A stretch of DNA of 64,000 nt from Sebastes aleutianus (lineage: Eukaryota; Chordata; Actinopteri; Perciformes; Sebastidae). The notes below the pieces were generated by a model, which saw only the letters and a program-made list of their open reading frames with translations, did no database searches and was not told the origin of the DNA. The number at the start of each line of letters is the position of its first letter. Positions within the stretch are counted from its first letter, which is position 1. The stretch is taken from assembly GCA_916700875.1 (NCBI GenBank), contig CAKAKS010000004.1, forward strand, positions 15,300,444 through 15,364,443. Reading direction: 5' to 3'. Shown piece after piece: positions 13,060 to 25,610 of the stretch. A program made the position numbers and the translations under genes.

Positions 13060-13345
13060 GTCACCTCTTACCTGGAATCACATCTCCATACACTCTAATT
13101 ATCCCATTTGATGAGAAACGGGGCTCCTCCACCGCTGCTGCTGCTGCTGCTGTCTGGCTGCTCTGGCTCCAGAGCCCATAGCGTCTCCAGCCCTTAGCAG
13201 GTAGATGCAAGGCTTCTCTCCCACTCATCATTACTGCAGGAGATACCTGGCTAATTATAGTCCTGTGCTGCTGTAATAGAGACAGACCTGGGTACCAGGG
13301 TGACTGGGAGGAGCAGACAGTGCTGGAAAAGAACAATCTGATGAA
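13060..13345. other. Candidate conserved non-coding element
   Basis: Contains two homeodomain-type TAATTA sites (near 13095 and 13253), a (CTG)n run at about 13134-13151 and balanced composition. A 91-residue minus-strand open frame exists here but shows no family similarity and reads the CTG run as poly-Ala, so it is treated as chance. Confidence 0.25.
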
Positions 13346-15289
13346 AATGTTTTATTATTATTACTCATTTTGGTTTTTATTTTTTATTTTTTATGAATTC
13401 TTTATATATTTTCACTTATATTTTAATGGGGTTTTTTTCTCTAATTTCCAGTCTATATAAAAAATATGCTCAGTCCCTGAATTCTTATAACACAACGTGA
13501 GATTCAGTGTGTGAAGTAAAACCTCTAAAATAGCATCCAGAGCTCATTCTTTATTTGAATAGAAGAGGTGGCGCCAACATTAGCTGCAGCGTTTCTCTAT
13601 TCCAACCTACACAGTGCAAAGCTTCTCTGTTTAATACCGCTTGACCTTGATCGGAAAACTGTAGGTGAGCTGCACGGCAGGTTTAACACACGTACACACA
13701 CACATTATACTGTGTGTGTACATTCGCTCTGACCCAGCATGTCCTCTTTCCATCATCTCCAGTTTTTTTTTTTCTCTCTCCCATCATCATTGTAATGGTT
13801 CTCTGCGCTGCCTCTCTGGGTTTATGCAGCATCATTCACAAACATCAGCCAGTCCTCCTCCTCCTCGTCCTTCCTCTCACTCACTCCCTCGTCCTCTCGT
13901 TCTTTTGAAGTCCTTGATTCACGTATATTCTCCTGAAGAGCTCCTATATGTCAGCCGACCAGCCACAGAGACAAAGGCAGGCCTGAGTTAATTACCTATC
14001 ATTTAGAGCAGATGGCTGCAGATGATATGTAAATGCCTGTGTGTGTGTATGCATGTGAAAATGTGTGTGTTTTTTCTGCATATGTGTGTTTGCATATTTA
14101 CATCCCTCTATCTATTCTTATGTATGTGTATCCACAGTCAGGGAGGCATAAAGACGCTTTTTTATTTCTGCGAAGGGAGTTTGAATTTAAATTGTTATAT
14201 GGATTGCTTTATTCCACCCAGATAAAGTGTTAATGACTGAGACCATAATTATGGGTTGCAATTTTTCTGCAATTACTCGCAGCCTCCTTTAGGCTGCCTG
14301 CATATTCATTCAAATGTATGTTTAACAATCTGTTTCTTCATCTTAGAATTAAAACACTTTGTTGTACATTTGCTTTTAATTATTTGAGCTCCATATTTTG
14401 CGCCCTGATCGTTTTACATATAAAAGATAACGCACTAGTATTTTTTTTTTTAGTTAGTATACGCTCTAAATTCTTGGCTGCAGAGCACTGAGTTGTATCT
14501 AGGCCATAGTAAGTCAATTGAGACGTTTGTTTTTTAGTCTGTTTTTGTTTATCGGCTTCTCAAGAGTATCTTCTCCGAGCCCAGAGAGATTTTGAGAAAC
14601 AAGCTCACTTAACGCCAAATATAAGCTGGTGTGTTCTGTTTCTTAGCACGGTAAATCAATGATGAATGTGCAATGAAACAGAGATATATGTTACAATGCA
14701 CTCCATGACACAGGAAGAAATGTAACCACAGAGGGAGGGAGGGCCGGGTGGAGGGGAGGGGGAGGTGAGGGTGGCGGTGTGGGGGTTAGCAGTCAGATCA
14801 ATAGCACTGCTAGAGAGACCTGTCCGTTTTTGACTTCACGCTGTAAATTAAGCCTTTCTCTGTGCCAACGTTTTCTCAGCAGCGAGTGTGTGAATTACAG
14901 TGTATATGCAGGCTATAATGCACCCTTTTGTGCATTGTGTCTGTAGCTGCTGAAATAATCTGTGTATGTTTATTCTCCACCAACACACCCAGCAGGAGTC
15001 TGTGAATGCAGTCAGCATGTGTGACTGTAAGTTTGCAACGCCACAGATGGAGACCCACTAATTTACTCATTATGGGGACTTAATATGGGAGAATGCTGCT
15101 GCAATGATCAGATGTAACTAATACATTCACTTTGTCATTCAATTTAAGCTCGATTCAGATCCATTCGCCCTCTGCTACATTTCACTTATTTTATCCACTC
15201 ATAAATGCCCCTAAAATTAAATAAATGTTTTTCTATTTGCACAGATTTGTGTTTTTTTTTTTTATGCTTAGGCATGACACGATCAGTGC

Positions 15290-15500
15290 AGCAGCAGCAA
15301 ATGGAGCCAATTCATGTGATGGTTAGTCCCCTATTGGCTCCCTGGTGAGCAAAGCTCTTTCACAGCTCTGAGAAGTTAACGCTGCTTCAGGCCTTTTTAT
15401 GGCATGATGGCAAATAGAGCAATTTGGCTTCATACATGTTAAGAGTCATTTATTAATTCAGCCGGTCTTCAGATAGTGCACTCAACTGTTCCATCATGTT
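15290..15500. other. Candidate conserved non-coding element
   Basis: Single-copy block with repeated TTGGCTC/GAGCCAA words, TTTTTATGGC and TTATTAATTC. No reading frame. Suspected only from texture. Confidence 0.2.
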
Positions 15501-17619
15501 AAATCTGATTTTAAATAACACTTAGCAAAAATAGAAATTGTGCAAATCTGTTTAACTCAAACAGAGTGAAAATAATTCTGACAATTGTTTGTTGCTACTG
15601 CAGGAATTATCTAGTGACATTTATATCTTATATGTTGAAATATTAGATTATGAAAATGTAATATAATTCAAATTAAATCTGTAAAATGTGAATAGTGTGT
15701 GTTACATTTATTTCACTGAATTTAGAGGCATTGAATCAGCATTGTCTCCGCTCAGGAGTCAAATCAGTGTGTGGCTGCTAGAAAATGGAACCGACCATCG
15801 CTGAGCTTTATGTTATAACAACGAGGCCCTCTAGTGGCATTAAGAGTCTCTGCACCAGCACCATGTTACAATATGACATGGAAAATACAGCCAGGATCTC
15901 CTCTGTGATCATTTCCAGTGCTAGTCTATAGGGATTTTTTAGTTAAGGTTCCTTATTAATGCCTGTTTTAGCCTCAGTTGTGGTAACGGCGCAGACTGCA
16001 GGGTGAATAAAATCACTGGTGTTGTTTTAATTTTACATTCTGGAGACTGTGTCTCACTGAACGCAGAGGAAACTCTGGGATACACCCAGGACACTCTTGC
16101 AATTAGCAACATCATGTGTCTTTCAGTCTTAATATATCTGCTCCAAAATAAAATTGTGTTAAAATGATAGTGGCCTCATTAGGACAATAATAGCACTACA
16201 AAATGAGACAAAAGAGGATTGTGATTAACCTTTGGCTCTAACTTTTTGTTAAGCTATCAGTTACATGGTTCTGTATGGTAGTCTGATACATTTGAGACTG
16301 TCTGACTGCACGCGCCAGCTCATTTTCACACACGTTTTCTCGCAGCATCCCTCTCATCCCCCTGCAGAGAAACGTGTGCGCACCTTTGATCTGGTCTCAC
16401 TCGTGGCCTATATCTCTCCTGAAGCAGAAAACCATTACATACACTTTGTGTCCAGATACACTTGTCATGCATTGGCGAGCTCAGATCCCAGGGAATCAAA
16501 GGTGCGGGTGATGCCTCCAGAACCTGCATTAATATGCATGAGAGCGGGAGCTGCCCTATGATGTAATTGCGGTAGCGGCGAAGGTCAGTGCCTTTGCCCG
16601 GCCTGTGCACAATATCAAAGCCCAGATATACGCACGCCGCTTAGGTTTCTTTATGGTAATCTCCGTGCATTTTGAAGACGGAGGATGACTCCGCTGATAG
16701 GGGTGTGTAAATAGATGAAAATCTGCTTTTAATTGTGTTATCGCCAAACTTTTTTATGCTCTCAGGGGTCTGACTCACATTATAATGTTGGGCTCTCATG
16801 TTCTCTCCTTGGACACACATCACAGTGAGCCTTTCATCCAGGGAGTAAAGCTGTTTACAAGCCTCCCACCAACCCATGTGGTCCTATTCTCAAGGCCCTG
16901 TTGGTTATGAGTATAATGGACCTTCCTTTTTATTCATGTTCCAGCTCTGGCCCTGATCTGGCCCCGAGGATTCGACTGTATATCAAAGCAAAGCATCCAA
17001 ATGTTTAATGAGAATAGCTGAAAAAATATCTTGAATATAGATCCCTTGCTACATTATGAAATGTATAATATGCCTTATAAGAGAGATCCAACATGTTTGC
17101 CTTTGTAGTGAGTGATTCATCCTGTGGTGAATTGATGTAGTTTCAGTTATTCTCTCTGTATTGTTTCCTGGTTGTTTGGGGTCCTGTGAATCCCTCACTG
17201 GTGCAGCTGATTGATAGAACCAGGACAGAGAACAACTTCTATCACACAGCTACGACTGCTACCAGACCCAGTTCTGTCACCACATATGATTTTACTTTAA
17301 TAAAAAAAAAATATGTAAAGTATTTAACATGGAATCAAACTTGTCCTTGAGGTATTTAGAGAGCTTTCAGTCGAGTTAAAAGGACATGTCAGTCAGTCAA
17401 ATAATCTCAACAGGCCAAGTGACTTGATGACCATCATGTAAAACAATTCAAGACACTCACACAGCTGCAGCTCTGCACTGAAAGTAGGTTTGATGTAAAC
17501 TTTTTCTTGCATATAATTCTGTGCCAAATCAGTTTTGAATGGCAGTATGGCAACAAAACTAAAGAGTCTACTACAGCCATACTAGCTGCTCTTTGATGCT
17601 CTTTAGCACAGCGGTGCTT

Positions 17620-17796
17620 TTAAAGGTGCAGTGTATAGGAGTCCGTATTTGGTTTGTCTGTTCTGGGCTACTGTAGAAACATGGCCAGTCCGATTTGTAT
17701 TTTCAGGTGATTATACACTAAAGAAAAGATACTTATGTATATTATATTCTATTTCTGCCAATATATCCCACTAAATGTTACACACTCTTCCTTTAA
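17620..17796 (+). mobile_element. MITE family 1, internally deleted copy
   Basis: Starts TTAAAGGTGCAGTGTATAGG and ends ACACTCTTCCTTTAA. It keeps GGTTTGTCTGTTCTGGGCTA and ACATGGCC but lacks the segment between the left end and that point that is present in 21644-22199, and also the stretch after ATGGC. Non-coding. Confidence 0.7.
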
Positions 17797-18005
17797 CTAA
17801 ATGGTAACATGCTGATGTTTAGCATGTAAAGTTTACCAGGTTCACCATTTTAGTTTGGCGTGATAGCATGTTAACATTTGTTAATTAGCACTAAACAAGA
17901 CAGACAGGCGGACATTGCCATCCATACCTATAGCCGTGGCTAAAAACGACCTAAAAACTGAATCTCAAGGTGCAAGACGACTTAAAGATAAGGAGTTTCT
18001 GAGCT
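17793..18005 (+). repeat. Direct repeat unit 1 (short form)
   Basis: Begins TTTAACTAAATGGTAACATG and ends AAGATAAGGAGTTTCTGAG. The same beginning and end bracket 18304-18892. This copy lacks most of the interior present in the second copy. Confidence 0.6.
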
Positions 18006-18016
18006 CTCTGAAGCTC

Positions 18017-18290
18017 TTAAAGGTTCTCAATTTGATATTCAGAGCATTAATATAGCAGCAAACAACTATTTGCTATGTAAAGTTATAGAGGAGTAACCAG
18101 AGCAGAGAAGGAAATCGCTCTCCCTCAGTGTTGTAATCTGAGCTTCTCTTCTCTTCTCTCTTCGTTGTGGAAGCGTAGCACCCGCCCTCCAGTTGCACCG
18201 TTAGCTGCGAGCCGCCAGCTCGGCCATCACCATGTTATGGGCCGTGTGGAGGCAATAGATATGCTCTGAATTTTGGATTTATCAACATTA
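18017..18290 (+). mobile_element. MITE family 2, diverged copy
   Basis: Shares GAGCATTAATATAGCAGC, GAAGCGTAGCACC and GAGGCAATAGA in order with 24485-24823. The left end TTAAAGGTTCTCAA is recognisable, the right end has decayed. It lies between two copies of a direct repeat. Confidence 0.65.
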
Positions 18291-18303
18291 AGCACAGCAG
18301 TGT

Positions 18304-18892
18304 TTTTAACTAAATGTTAACAGGCTGATGTTTAAAATGTGAAGTTTACCAGGTTCACATGCTGAGGCTGATGGGGAGTGTCTTTTAGTCAAATTCGTTT
18401 TGCAGGTTTGATCATAAACTAAAGTATTGGTCACATTGAAATTTTCATCTGATGATGGCACTGGATGAAAAGTTAAGGGTTCTTCAAAATTATGACAATT
18501 CGTCTTGTAGGGAATGTGATTGTCTGTACCAAATTTCATGGCTTTGAACCAAAAATGTCAACCGGCTGGTGGCACTGGAGAATAAGTTAGGGGATTACCA
18601 AAATCTTTATACAATGTCTGTACCAAATGTCATGGCAATCCATCCAATAGACTTAAAGATACTTCACTCAAAACCAAAAATGTCCACCTCGCTCATAGTG
18701 GCACTGGAGGAAAAGTCAGGGGATCACCAAAGTCAGATTCATTGTCTGGGGGCCGTGAATGTCTGTATAAAATTTCATGGCAATCCATCCAATAGTCTGG
18801 ACAAAAGGAGGGGACCAACAGACAGGCTGACATCGCCATCTCTAGCGTGGTAAAAACTGACCAGACGGCTTTAAGATAAGGAGTTTCTGAGA
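18304..18892 (+). repeat. Direct repeat unit 2 (long form) with internal subrepeats
   Basis: Contains repeated modules with TGGCACTGGA, GTCTGTACCAAATTTCATGG, CATGGCAATCCATCCAATAG and ACAGACAGGCTGACATCGCC. Near-identical modules are common in percomorph genomes. Non-coding; the open frame at 18569-18853 is a by-product of the repeat. Confidence 0.65.
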
Positions 18893-21082
18893 GGGAATAG
18901 GTTGCCAGTTCTGTGGGAATCCCCCTGAATTAGCAGCAGAGAGGGACACTTCCTGTACAGTAGCAACTAAGAAGATTTCCGTGAGCCTCTGTCAATGCTA
19001 ATAACCACAAAGGTCTCACAGAAAGCTCCCCCAGGGCCGTTTGACCATGCAGGCAATGGGTAGGGGATGACGTTGGGAGAGGTGGGGGTCGGTGGATTTG
19101 AGCTGATGCCTCTCAGACTGTCTCAACTCATTTAGCTCTGAGAGGCACGGCCGATCCGTCTCTCTCGTGTAGAAACAAAGTTCATCATATACCCTGCTGT
19201 GTTTGGAGATGACTGGAGATGGTGAGAGCACAGAAGCGAGGAATGGGTGAGATGCGTGAGCGGACAGCGAGGCCGAAAAACACAGACAGACACGCAAGCA
19301 GATATTTCGGAGGCTTGCCTGGGGGGTCTCGGGGCCTTCTGGGCATGCCCCAGTGCTGACATCAGCAGAGGCAGAGCAACCTCCACAGAGCACCGTGAGC
19401 CACAAAGGGTGGGCGAGAGGAAGAAGACAAGGGAGGGGCAAGGAGGAGAGAAGACGGAGGGGGAGGGGATAAGGACGGGGGTACAACACTTGTAATCGGA
19501 TCATTGGCTACAGCGGGTTGAGTCGATGTGATCAATAGAAACTGCACATGCAGCAGAGAGCCTTTAATGGCCCTTAATCTCCATCAGGCCTGAGCAGGAG
19601 GGTGGAAGAGGAAGTCACAGGGGCAAAAGCAGCCTGCATCACATTACACACTCAACATGTACTCGCACAAAGCCATGCACACATCTCTCTCTCTCTCACA
19701 TACACATACGTTTATATACAGCTGAGTATATAGTGGTGACTCCAGGCCTCAGCAGCCAGCATGTCATATTTCTTCCCTCTGCACCTTTTCATTTCATTTC
19801 AAATGCATTACATTTCAGACCTTTCCATTCGGCGGCGCTACCCCCCGCGATGCAAAACCTTGGCTCGAACACACCGTCCCAGCACAGGACATATTCCAAC
19901 CTTTGAATTCAATAAGCAGCCTGACCACAGCTAGTGTGTCTACCGCTCATCATCTCCGCGGCACAAGAGAGGTTGCGGTCCAGTTATGAAGTATAAATGT
20001 GGTGCCGAGGCTCTACTTATTCCTTCAGTTCATTTTACTCATCTGCTCCATAGATTAAAGATTCATATTTATGAGGCCCCGTGCTGGGTGCAGCATAAAA
20101 CACATACAGATAGAAATTAGTGAATAAAAAACACAGCAGCAGCCCTCCTCTTTCTTTTACTCATTCTTTCTCTCCCTCCATACTGCTTTCACTTCTTCAT
20201 AAAGAGTGGACTGGCAACAACCTGAAACCTCAGGGCAGAACTGTGAAATGTAAACGATGGCCCAGATATGCTCAGATGATCTTAGATAAGAGACCTTTGG
20301 AATCTACACCAAGTCCTTTTGTTTGTGCCTTTTCTCTTTTTTATTTTTTTCCCCATTAGCCACATCCACTCTCTAAAGCATCGTAAAAGAGGATTGATGA
20401 AGCTGCCTTTTCTCGTGTCTCTTGTGTGTACATTTGAAGGACAGCAGGAAATGCAAGTATCTTAACAGCAGCCGGATATTGCAGGCACTCCTCTTTACAC
20501 TAAGACCCATCGCACTTATATTAGTGGTACACATTCTTACCCAAGGAGCTGCATCAACGTTGTGGTGTTGATTTGATAGCTGCCTCGTGTTGCCAGGAAA
20601 CATTTGAACAGATTAATGACCCCTAGGCCTTGAATTATTCCCTGTTGCTTTGAACACTGCCTTTATGCATTACATAAACATTTCATTTGTCCAACAAACA
20701 GAGTTGTGAAGAGTGCTCTTACAGATTGCTGACTAATACACTGCATTAGTTATTCCAACTGTTGGAATAGCCTCATAAATCACTTGAATATAAAGAACTT
20801 AGGAAGCGAGTTGCCTTGTATTTACAGTACCGGTTAAAATTGTAATTGTTGTCAGTTTCATCCATGCTTCTAGTTGAGTAATTTAAATAATAGTCACCCA
20901 TGTATAATTTGTGCGTTTTACATTTAAAGTATCTCCAAAATCTGGAATTTGTCCCACAGGTACATACTGTATACATTATGTTGCAGGCTGTGCAGTGCAC
21001 AGACTTTCACATAAACAAACTTGCTTTGGAGAAAGAAAATGTATTAGGATCTAGCTACATGAGCTCAGTTTGTACTTTTCTT
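18893..21082. other. Gene-free stretch
   Basis: No exon recognised. A purine-rich strand (19400-19480) produces long chance open frames on both strands. 20030-20110 looks like a possible conserved non-coding block. No transposon ends seen. Confidence 0.35.
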
Positions 21083-21581
21083 ATAGGGGAACACCACCTA
21101 AATTAAGAATTGCAGTATGTTATTTCCATATCCTAGTAAAGTGCAATCAATATTTGTGAACATGAGCTACTCTCTCTCAAAGCCAGAAAGTCTCAAACTT
21201 GTGATGTCAACAAGTCTGGCGCTGCTCCATAGATAATGAATGGGAGACTGATTTTATGGACCCACAGAATGTTTGTTTTCTTTTTATAGCCCACTGAGAT
21301 TTATTCTATTGTAGTGTCCTCGCTTGTGAAACAGAAAATGTACCCATATACTAAGAGCATTTTTCTGGTTGCTCTCAGTATGATCTAGAACATCTCTCCC
21401 AATTCATTGTCTATGGAGCAGCTCCACACTTTATACCCTATGACATCACAAATTTGAGTTTTATCACTCTAGTTTTTGGATTTGGGAGAGAGTTGTTCAT
21501 GTTTACAAATATTTTTTGGACTGTCTTAGACCATAGGAATAACATGTATGAATTTTGAAAATGGGAGTAGTTCCCCTTTAA
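21083..21581. mobile_element. Fold-back (long inverted repeat) element
   Basis: The left half (AGGGGAACACCACC, ATATTTGTGAACATGA, ACTTGTGATGTCA, GCTGCTCCATAGATAATGAA) is an imperfect reverse complement of the right half (TTCATTGTCTATGGAGCAGC, TGACATCACAAATTTGAG, TCATGTTTACAAATAT, GTAGTTCCCCTTT). Arms are about 160-180 bp around a spacer of about 140 bp. Non-coding. Confidence 0.75.
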
Positions 21582-22330
21582 AGGGGCACTCCACTGATTT
21601 TACACATAATGTCATCACAGTTACCTCGGCTCAGTTTGGAGACTTAAAGGGACAGTTTGTAAGATTTGGCGACATCTGGTGTGGTTGCAGATTGCAACCA
21701 AATGAGTACCCCTCCGCTCACTCCTCCCTTTCCAAGACTGTGGTAACATGAGCCACCGAGTGCAAAACCGTGGTAACGCCGTTCACCTTGCTCAAAGGCC
21801 ATCCTTACCATAACAACACTACTTTAGGAGCAACGGAAGTCAGACGGCGGCTGGCGGTACCCCAGTTTTGTACTCTGCGGCTCACATTACCGCGGTTTCA
21901 CAAGCGTGTTGGAGAACTACGGTGGCCTTCAGGTAACGTAAAATCGTGAAAGGCTCTCTCTAGAGCCAGTGTTTGGTTTGTCTGTTCTGGGCTACTGTAA
22001 AAACATGGCGGAGCAACATGACGGACTTCATGAAGAGGACCTGCTCCCTATGTAGATATGAAGGGCTCATTCTAAGCTAATGAAAACACAATGATTCTTA
22101 GTTTCAGGTACATACACTAATGGAAACAAAGTTATGAATATTATAATTTTTCCTTTTCTGCTAATAGATCCCCCAAAATGTTGCACACTGTTCCTTTAAC
22201 ATTTTTGAAAGAAGAACCGCATGATAAACTTTAGGTGTGGAGTTTGAAAGAAGGCATTTTGAAAGCAGTGGGGTTGAAAGACACTATTTTGTTGCATCAT
22301 GGGAAATAGGATTCCGCAATTTTGGAGCTT
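21577..22330 (+). repeat. Older repeat interrupted by a MITE
   Basis: Starts TTTAAAGGGGCACTCCACTG, a common teleost repeat start, is interrupted at 21643 by a family 1 MITE, and seems to resume at 22200 with AAGAAGAACCGCATGATAAA. The right boundary is uncertain. Confidence 0.4.
21644..22199 (+). mobile_element. MITE family 1, longest copy
   Basis: About 556 bp from TTAAAGGGACAGTTTGTAAG to GCACACTGTTCCTTTAA. The interior carries GGTTGCAGATTGCAACCAAA, TGTTGGAGAACTACGGTGG, GTTTGGTTTGTCTGTTCTGG and CTCCCTATGTAGATATGAA, matching 4223-4547 in reverse. It also holds a segment (about 21715-21900) not in the other copies. Confidence 0.75.
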
Positions 22331-24484
22331 GATCATACTAGGGACTAAAAGTCAGGATATCTTTGCCTCTGCTGTTTTGCATTTGATAATTCTGTTTTTT
22401 ATGTGTCTCTTCTGAGTTCCCAGACTTTATGGAAGTGCAATAATACTTTGCTGCTTAATTTTTGTCTTTTTCTTTACTGTTCAAATCATTAACTCCCATA
22501 GCTGAGGGTCTGTTGGGCCTAGTAGAAGTAGGTTTAAGTCTGTTTCCCTTTTATGGATGGCGCCTCCCTGTGGGCATCAGAGACAATAACAGCTCTAACA
22601 CCAAGATAGGCAGCATAACTGCTCTTTGAACCTTTATTCTTTGCTGCAAATACAGACACAATTATAACATAAATATATGTAAGGTAATATTAAATAAAAC
22701 CAGGTAGATCTGTTCAAATCAAAATGTAATTTATGTGATAATTATTTGCCCTATTCAACACCTGCATTAACAGAATTATAATAAAATAAAAAATATTAGA
22801 TCGCAAATCTTTCATTTCGCTTTCATTGTATGCAGAACAATCAAGTCTTTCCAGCTTGGATCTACATCATATCATTGTGTTCGGCGAAATCCTCAGCCTC
22901 TACTTTCGGTTCACAGATAATGATATAACCATGGCAACAGAGACACCTTGGAAAGAGGGCAGGAAGAAAACTTGCTGTCAGTCAAAACCCATTTTTCAAA
23001 ATGGAAAATAAAACTGCTGATTACTTCACCTGTCTTGCTGAGTAACACCTTGAAACTTCAATGTAGCTTCTGTGAGTCCTATTACATTTATCATTGTTGA
23101 TGCTCTTATATTTTTCACCTCTCACAGGCAACTTTAAGCTACATGTGCTTTCCTACAACATACAAACAATGCTAATCAGCAGACACACTTATTCAAAATA
23201 ATTTCCGGCTCCTCTGATCATGTCAGTTAACATAGTCATCAATAGGACTAATGTTCTGCGAGGACTTATTGAGTGATGCGCTATGGCCCAGAGTGTGAAA
23301 ACCTTCAAAACATGGAAGAAGTGCCAACCCTGAGACTTGCCCTAACCTTGCCTTGAGCCATGTGTTGATGAGTCTTCAGTGTGACTGAAACTTCAAAGGC
23401 ATTTCAGCTCACTAAGCAGAGGATGCTCCTTCTCTCTCATCTTTACTCAACCGAATCCCTCTGCAGAAGGACATTTTGATGGTTTGAAAAAAGAAGAAGA
23501 AGAGTTTGCTTGACACTTTCTTGGAACAGCTTTGACCACTGTGGATGGGGGCAAATTAAATGCTGCTAACATTAAAGTCATTAACTAGTTAGTTTGATCC
23601 CGAAGTGGTAAAAACAACATGACAAGCCATTGAAGTCGAATGAAAGAAGGGAGTGGGCTTGCAGTACATTTGTTTTTCCTGTTGATTTCAGTGTTCACTA
23701 TTCATGAAACAGCCAAAATAAATGTTATCATACTGCACTTTTCATCAATTCCATGAACAAAGTAAAATCAGCATCACATTAGAGGTCTCTAATTAAATCA
23801 GTGTTTTGCATATTTGAGAATTTGTTCATCTCGGCACCATCACACACAGCTAGTAATAGTGAGGGCGTTGTGAGGCGAATAAATAGCGAGTTCCCTGCTT
23901 AGTTTTGTGTTCGCAGACAAATGGAGGCAGGAAAAGTGTGGTCTTTTCAAAAGGCCGCCTGCGAAAACCTGATGGATGCACAAATTAACACACAGAAAGA
24001 GGAGAGAGGTTGCAATCCAAAGCCTCCAATGTTATAATTACAGCTCTTTTCTTCCTCCTTGACAAACACAAAGAGGGATTTTTTTCTCACTCCCCGCTCA
24101 CATCCTCTTTTCTCCCTCTCTTCTCCACCTCTCACTGCACAGCTTGGCGAGCTGGCATTAATTGCTCCAAAAAAGCTGTGGAAGCACAACAAGTACTTCT
24201 CATCCTGGTATAATTGTGTCTGTAGGAGTTGGAGGGCTTGAGAAGAAAGAGGGCTTTGCTGCTTACAGGAAAGGCTTTGTAGTGCGTCTTGAGAGCTGAG
24301 GACGTTTTTGAAAAGAACCGTGATATGATGGCGCACTCTGCTGGACAGACAGTGGAAGGAAAGTTAGTCATTTCAGGGTGAAATGAATATGTAGAGAGAA
24401 TATGAAAAGCAAGAGACATGATTTAATCAGTCATTGTAAAGTAGCATTTGGAAGTACTGTAATGTCAATTTATTTTCCTGTGAA
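22331..24484. other. Gene-free stretch
   Basis: No coding exon or element ends recognised. 23440-24420 has open frames on both strands but none with family similarity or splice support. Confidence 0.35.
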
Positions 24485-24823
24485 TTAAAGGTGCTCTATA
24501 TAATATCCAGAGCATTAATATAGCAGCAAACAACTATTAGACTATTAAACAACTATTATTCCGAGCTTCTCCATGCTTTGTTTACATAGCCGGGCCTGCC
24601 GTGCGTACTTTTAGTGCATGTTACAGCTGATAACGCCATCGCTGAAGCGTAGCACCTACCCTCCGGTTCCCCCTCAGTTTAACACTGTTAGCTCTGTCAG
24701 TAGTGTTGCCTTTGTTTTCACTTTCAGCGTCGTTAGCTACGAGCTGCCGGGTTAGCCGTCGCCATGTTGAGAGCCATGCAGAGGCAATAGAAATGCTCCT
24801 AATCTCGCATTTAGCACCTTTAA
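24485..24823 (+). mobile_element. MITE family 2, full-length copy
   Basis: About 339 bp from TTAAAGGTGCTCTATATAAT to CGCATTTAGCACCTTTAA. Ends form a short inverted repeat. Interior shared with 18017-18290. Non-coding. Confidence 0.7.
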
Positions 24824-25435
24824 GAAAAAACATAATACAACATGGACAGTAGACATGTTATAAATTATGTCCACAAGCTTAATGTACATAATAGCATGAC
24901 GGGATTATCAGGAAATTGACTATTTGATTATGTAAACAGACAAATGTCTATGATTACAGACTGTACCGTTACCTGGCCTGGTAACTAAACTGACATATAC
25001 GTGATTAAAAACTGCAAACAGGAAAATTCCACATATTCTATCATCACATTATATTTTAAGATAATAATAGACAGATTCTGCGTGTAAAATAATCATTTCA
25101 GTTGTCTGTTTTGGAACTTTTCTGCCTATCTTATATGTGAAAACATGGGTAATGAACACTCAAAGAAGTATAAATCCTTGTTAAGTAGCATTTAGTACCA
25201 CTTTTGTCCCTGATAAGAGCTGCACCCTGGACCTACAGTATATGAATAGCCTACAGTATGTTCTCCTGTACCTCATTTTCTACAGTACACCCTGAGTCTA
25301 CCATCATGTTTGTGTATTTGACACTGAGATTCATCAGACCAGACAGGCTTATTCCTGTCATCCACAGCCCAGTGCTCTTGTCTCTTAACTCACTTCAAAG
25401 GTTTACTGTGGACAGGAAAGGTACCCTGCATGCAG

Positions 25436-25610
25436 TGGTGGAAGAAATACTCACATCCTTTACTAAGTAAAAGTACCAATAAAACGAGTAAAAAGTCCTG
25501 CGTTCAAAATCCCATTTAAGTACAGAAGTATTATCAGTTAAATGTACTTAAAGTATCAAAAGTAAATGTACTCATTGCTGCATTCATACTGCAGAATGGC
25601 CGCTGTGGCT
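25436..25610 (+). repeat. AGTAAAAGTACT-type interspersed repeat
   Basis: Starts GTGGTGGAAGAAATACTCAC and ends near CATACTGCAGAATGGCC, containing CTAAGTAAAAGTACC, GTACAGAAGTATTATCAG and AATGTACTTAAAGTATC. Same family as 3805-3990. A related but more decayed trace lies at about 26420-26590. Confidence 0.75.

Larger units (their letters stand above)
12718..17619. other. Gene-free stretch with CNE-like blocks
   Basis: No coding exon recognised. G-rich purine tract GGGAGGGAGGGCCGGG lies near 14730-14780. Blocks at 13060-13345 and 15290-15500 look like regulatory DNA. Remaining sequence is AT-rich and apparently single-copy. Confidence 0.35.

Noticed and set aside
19016..19504. 162-codon open frame on the minus strand
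   Set aside because: It reads a purine-rich plus strand as Leu/Pro/Ser; overlapping frames are open on both strands, and there is no domain.
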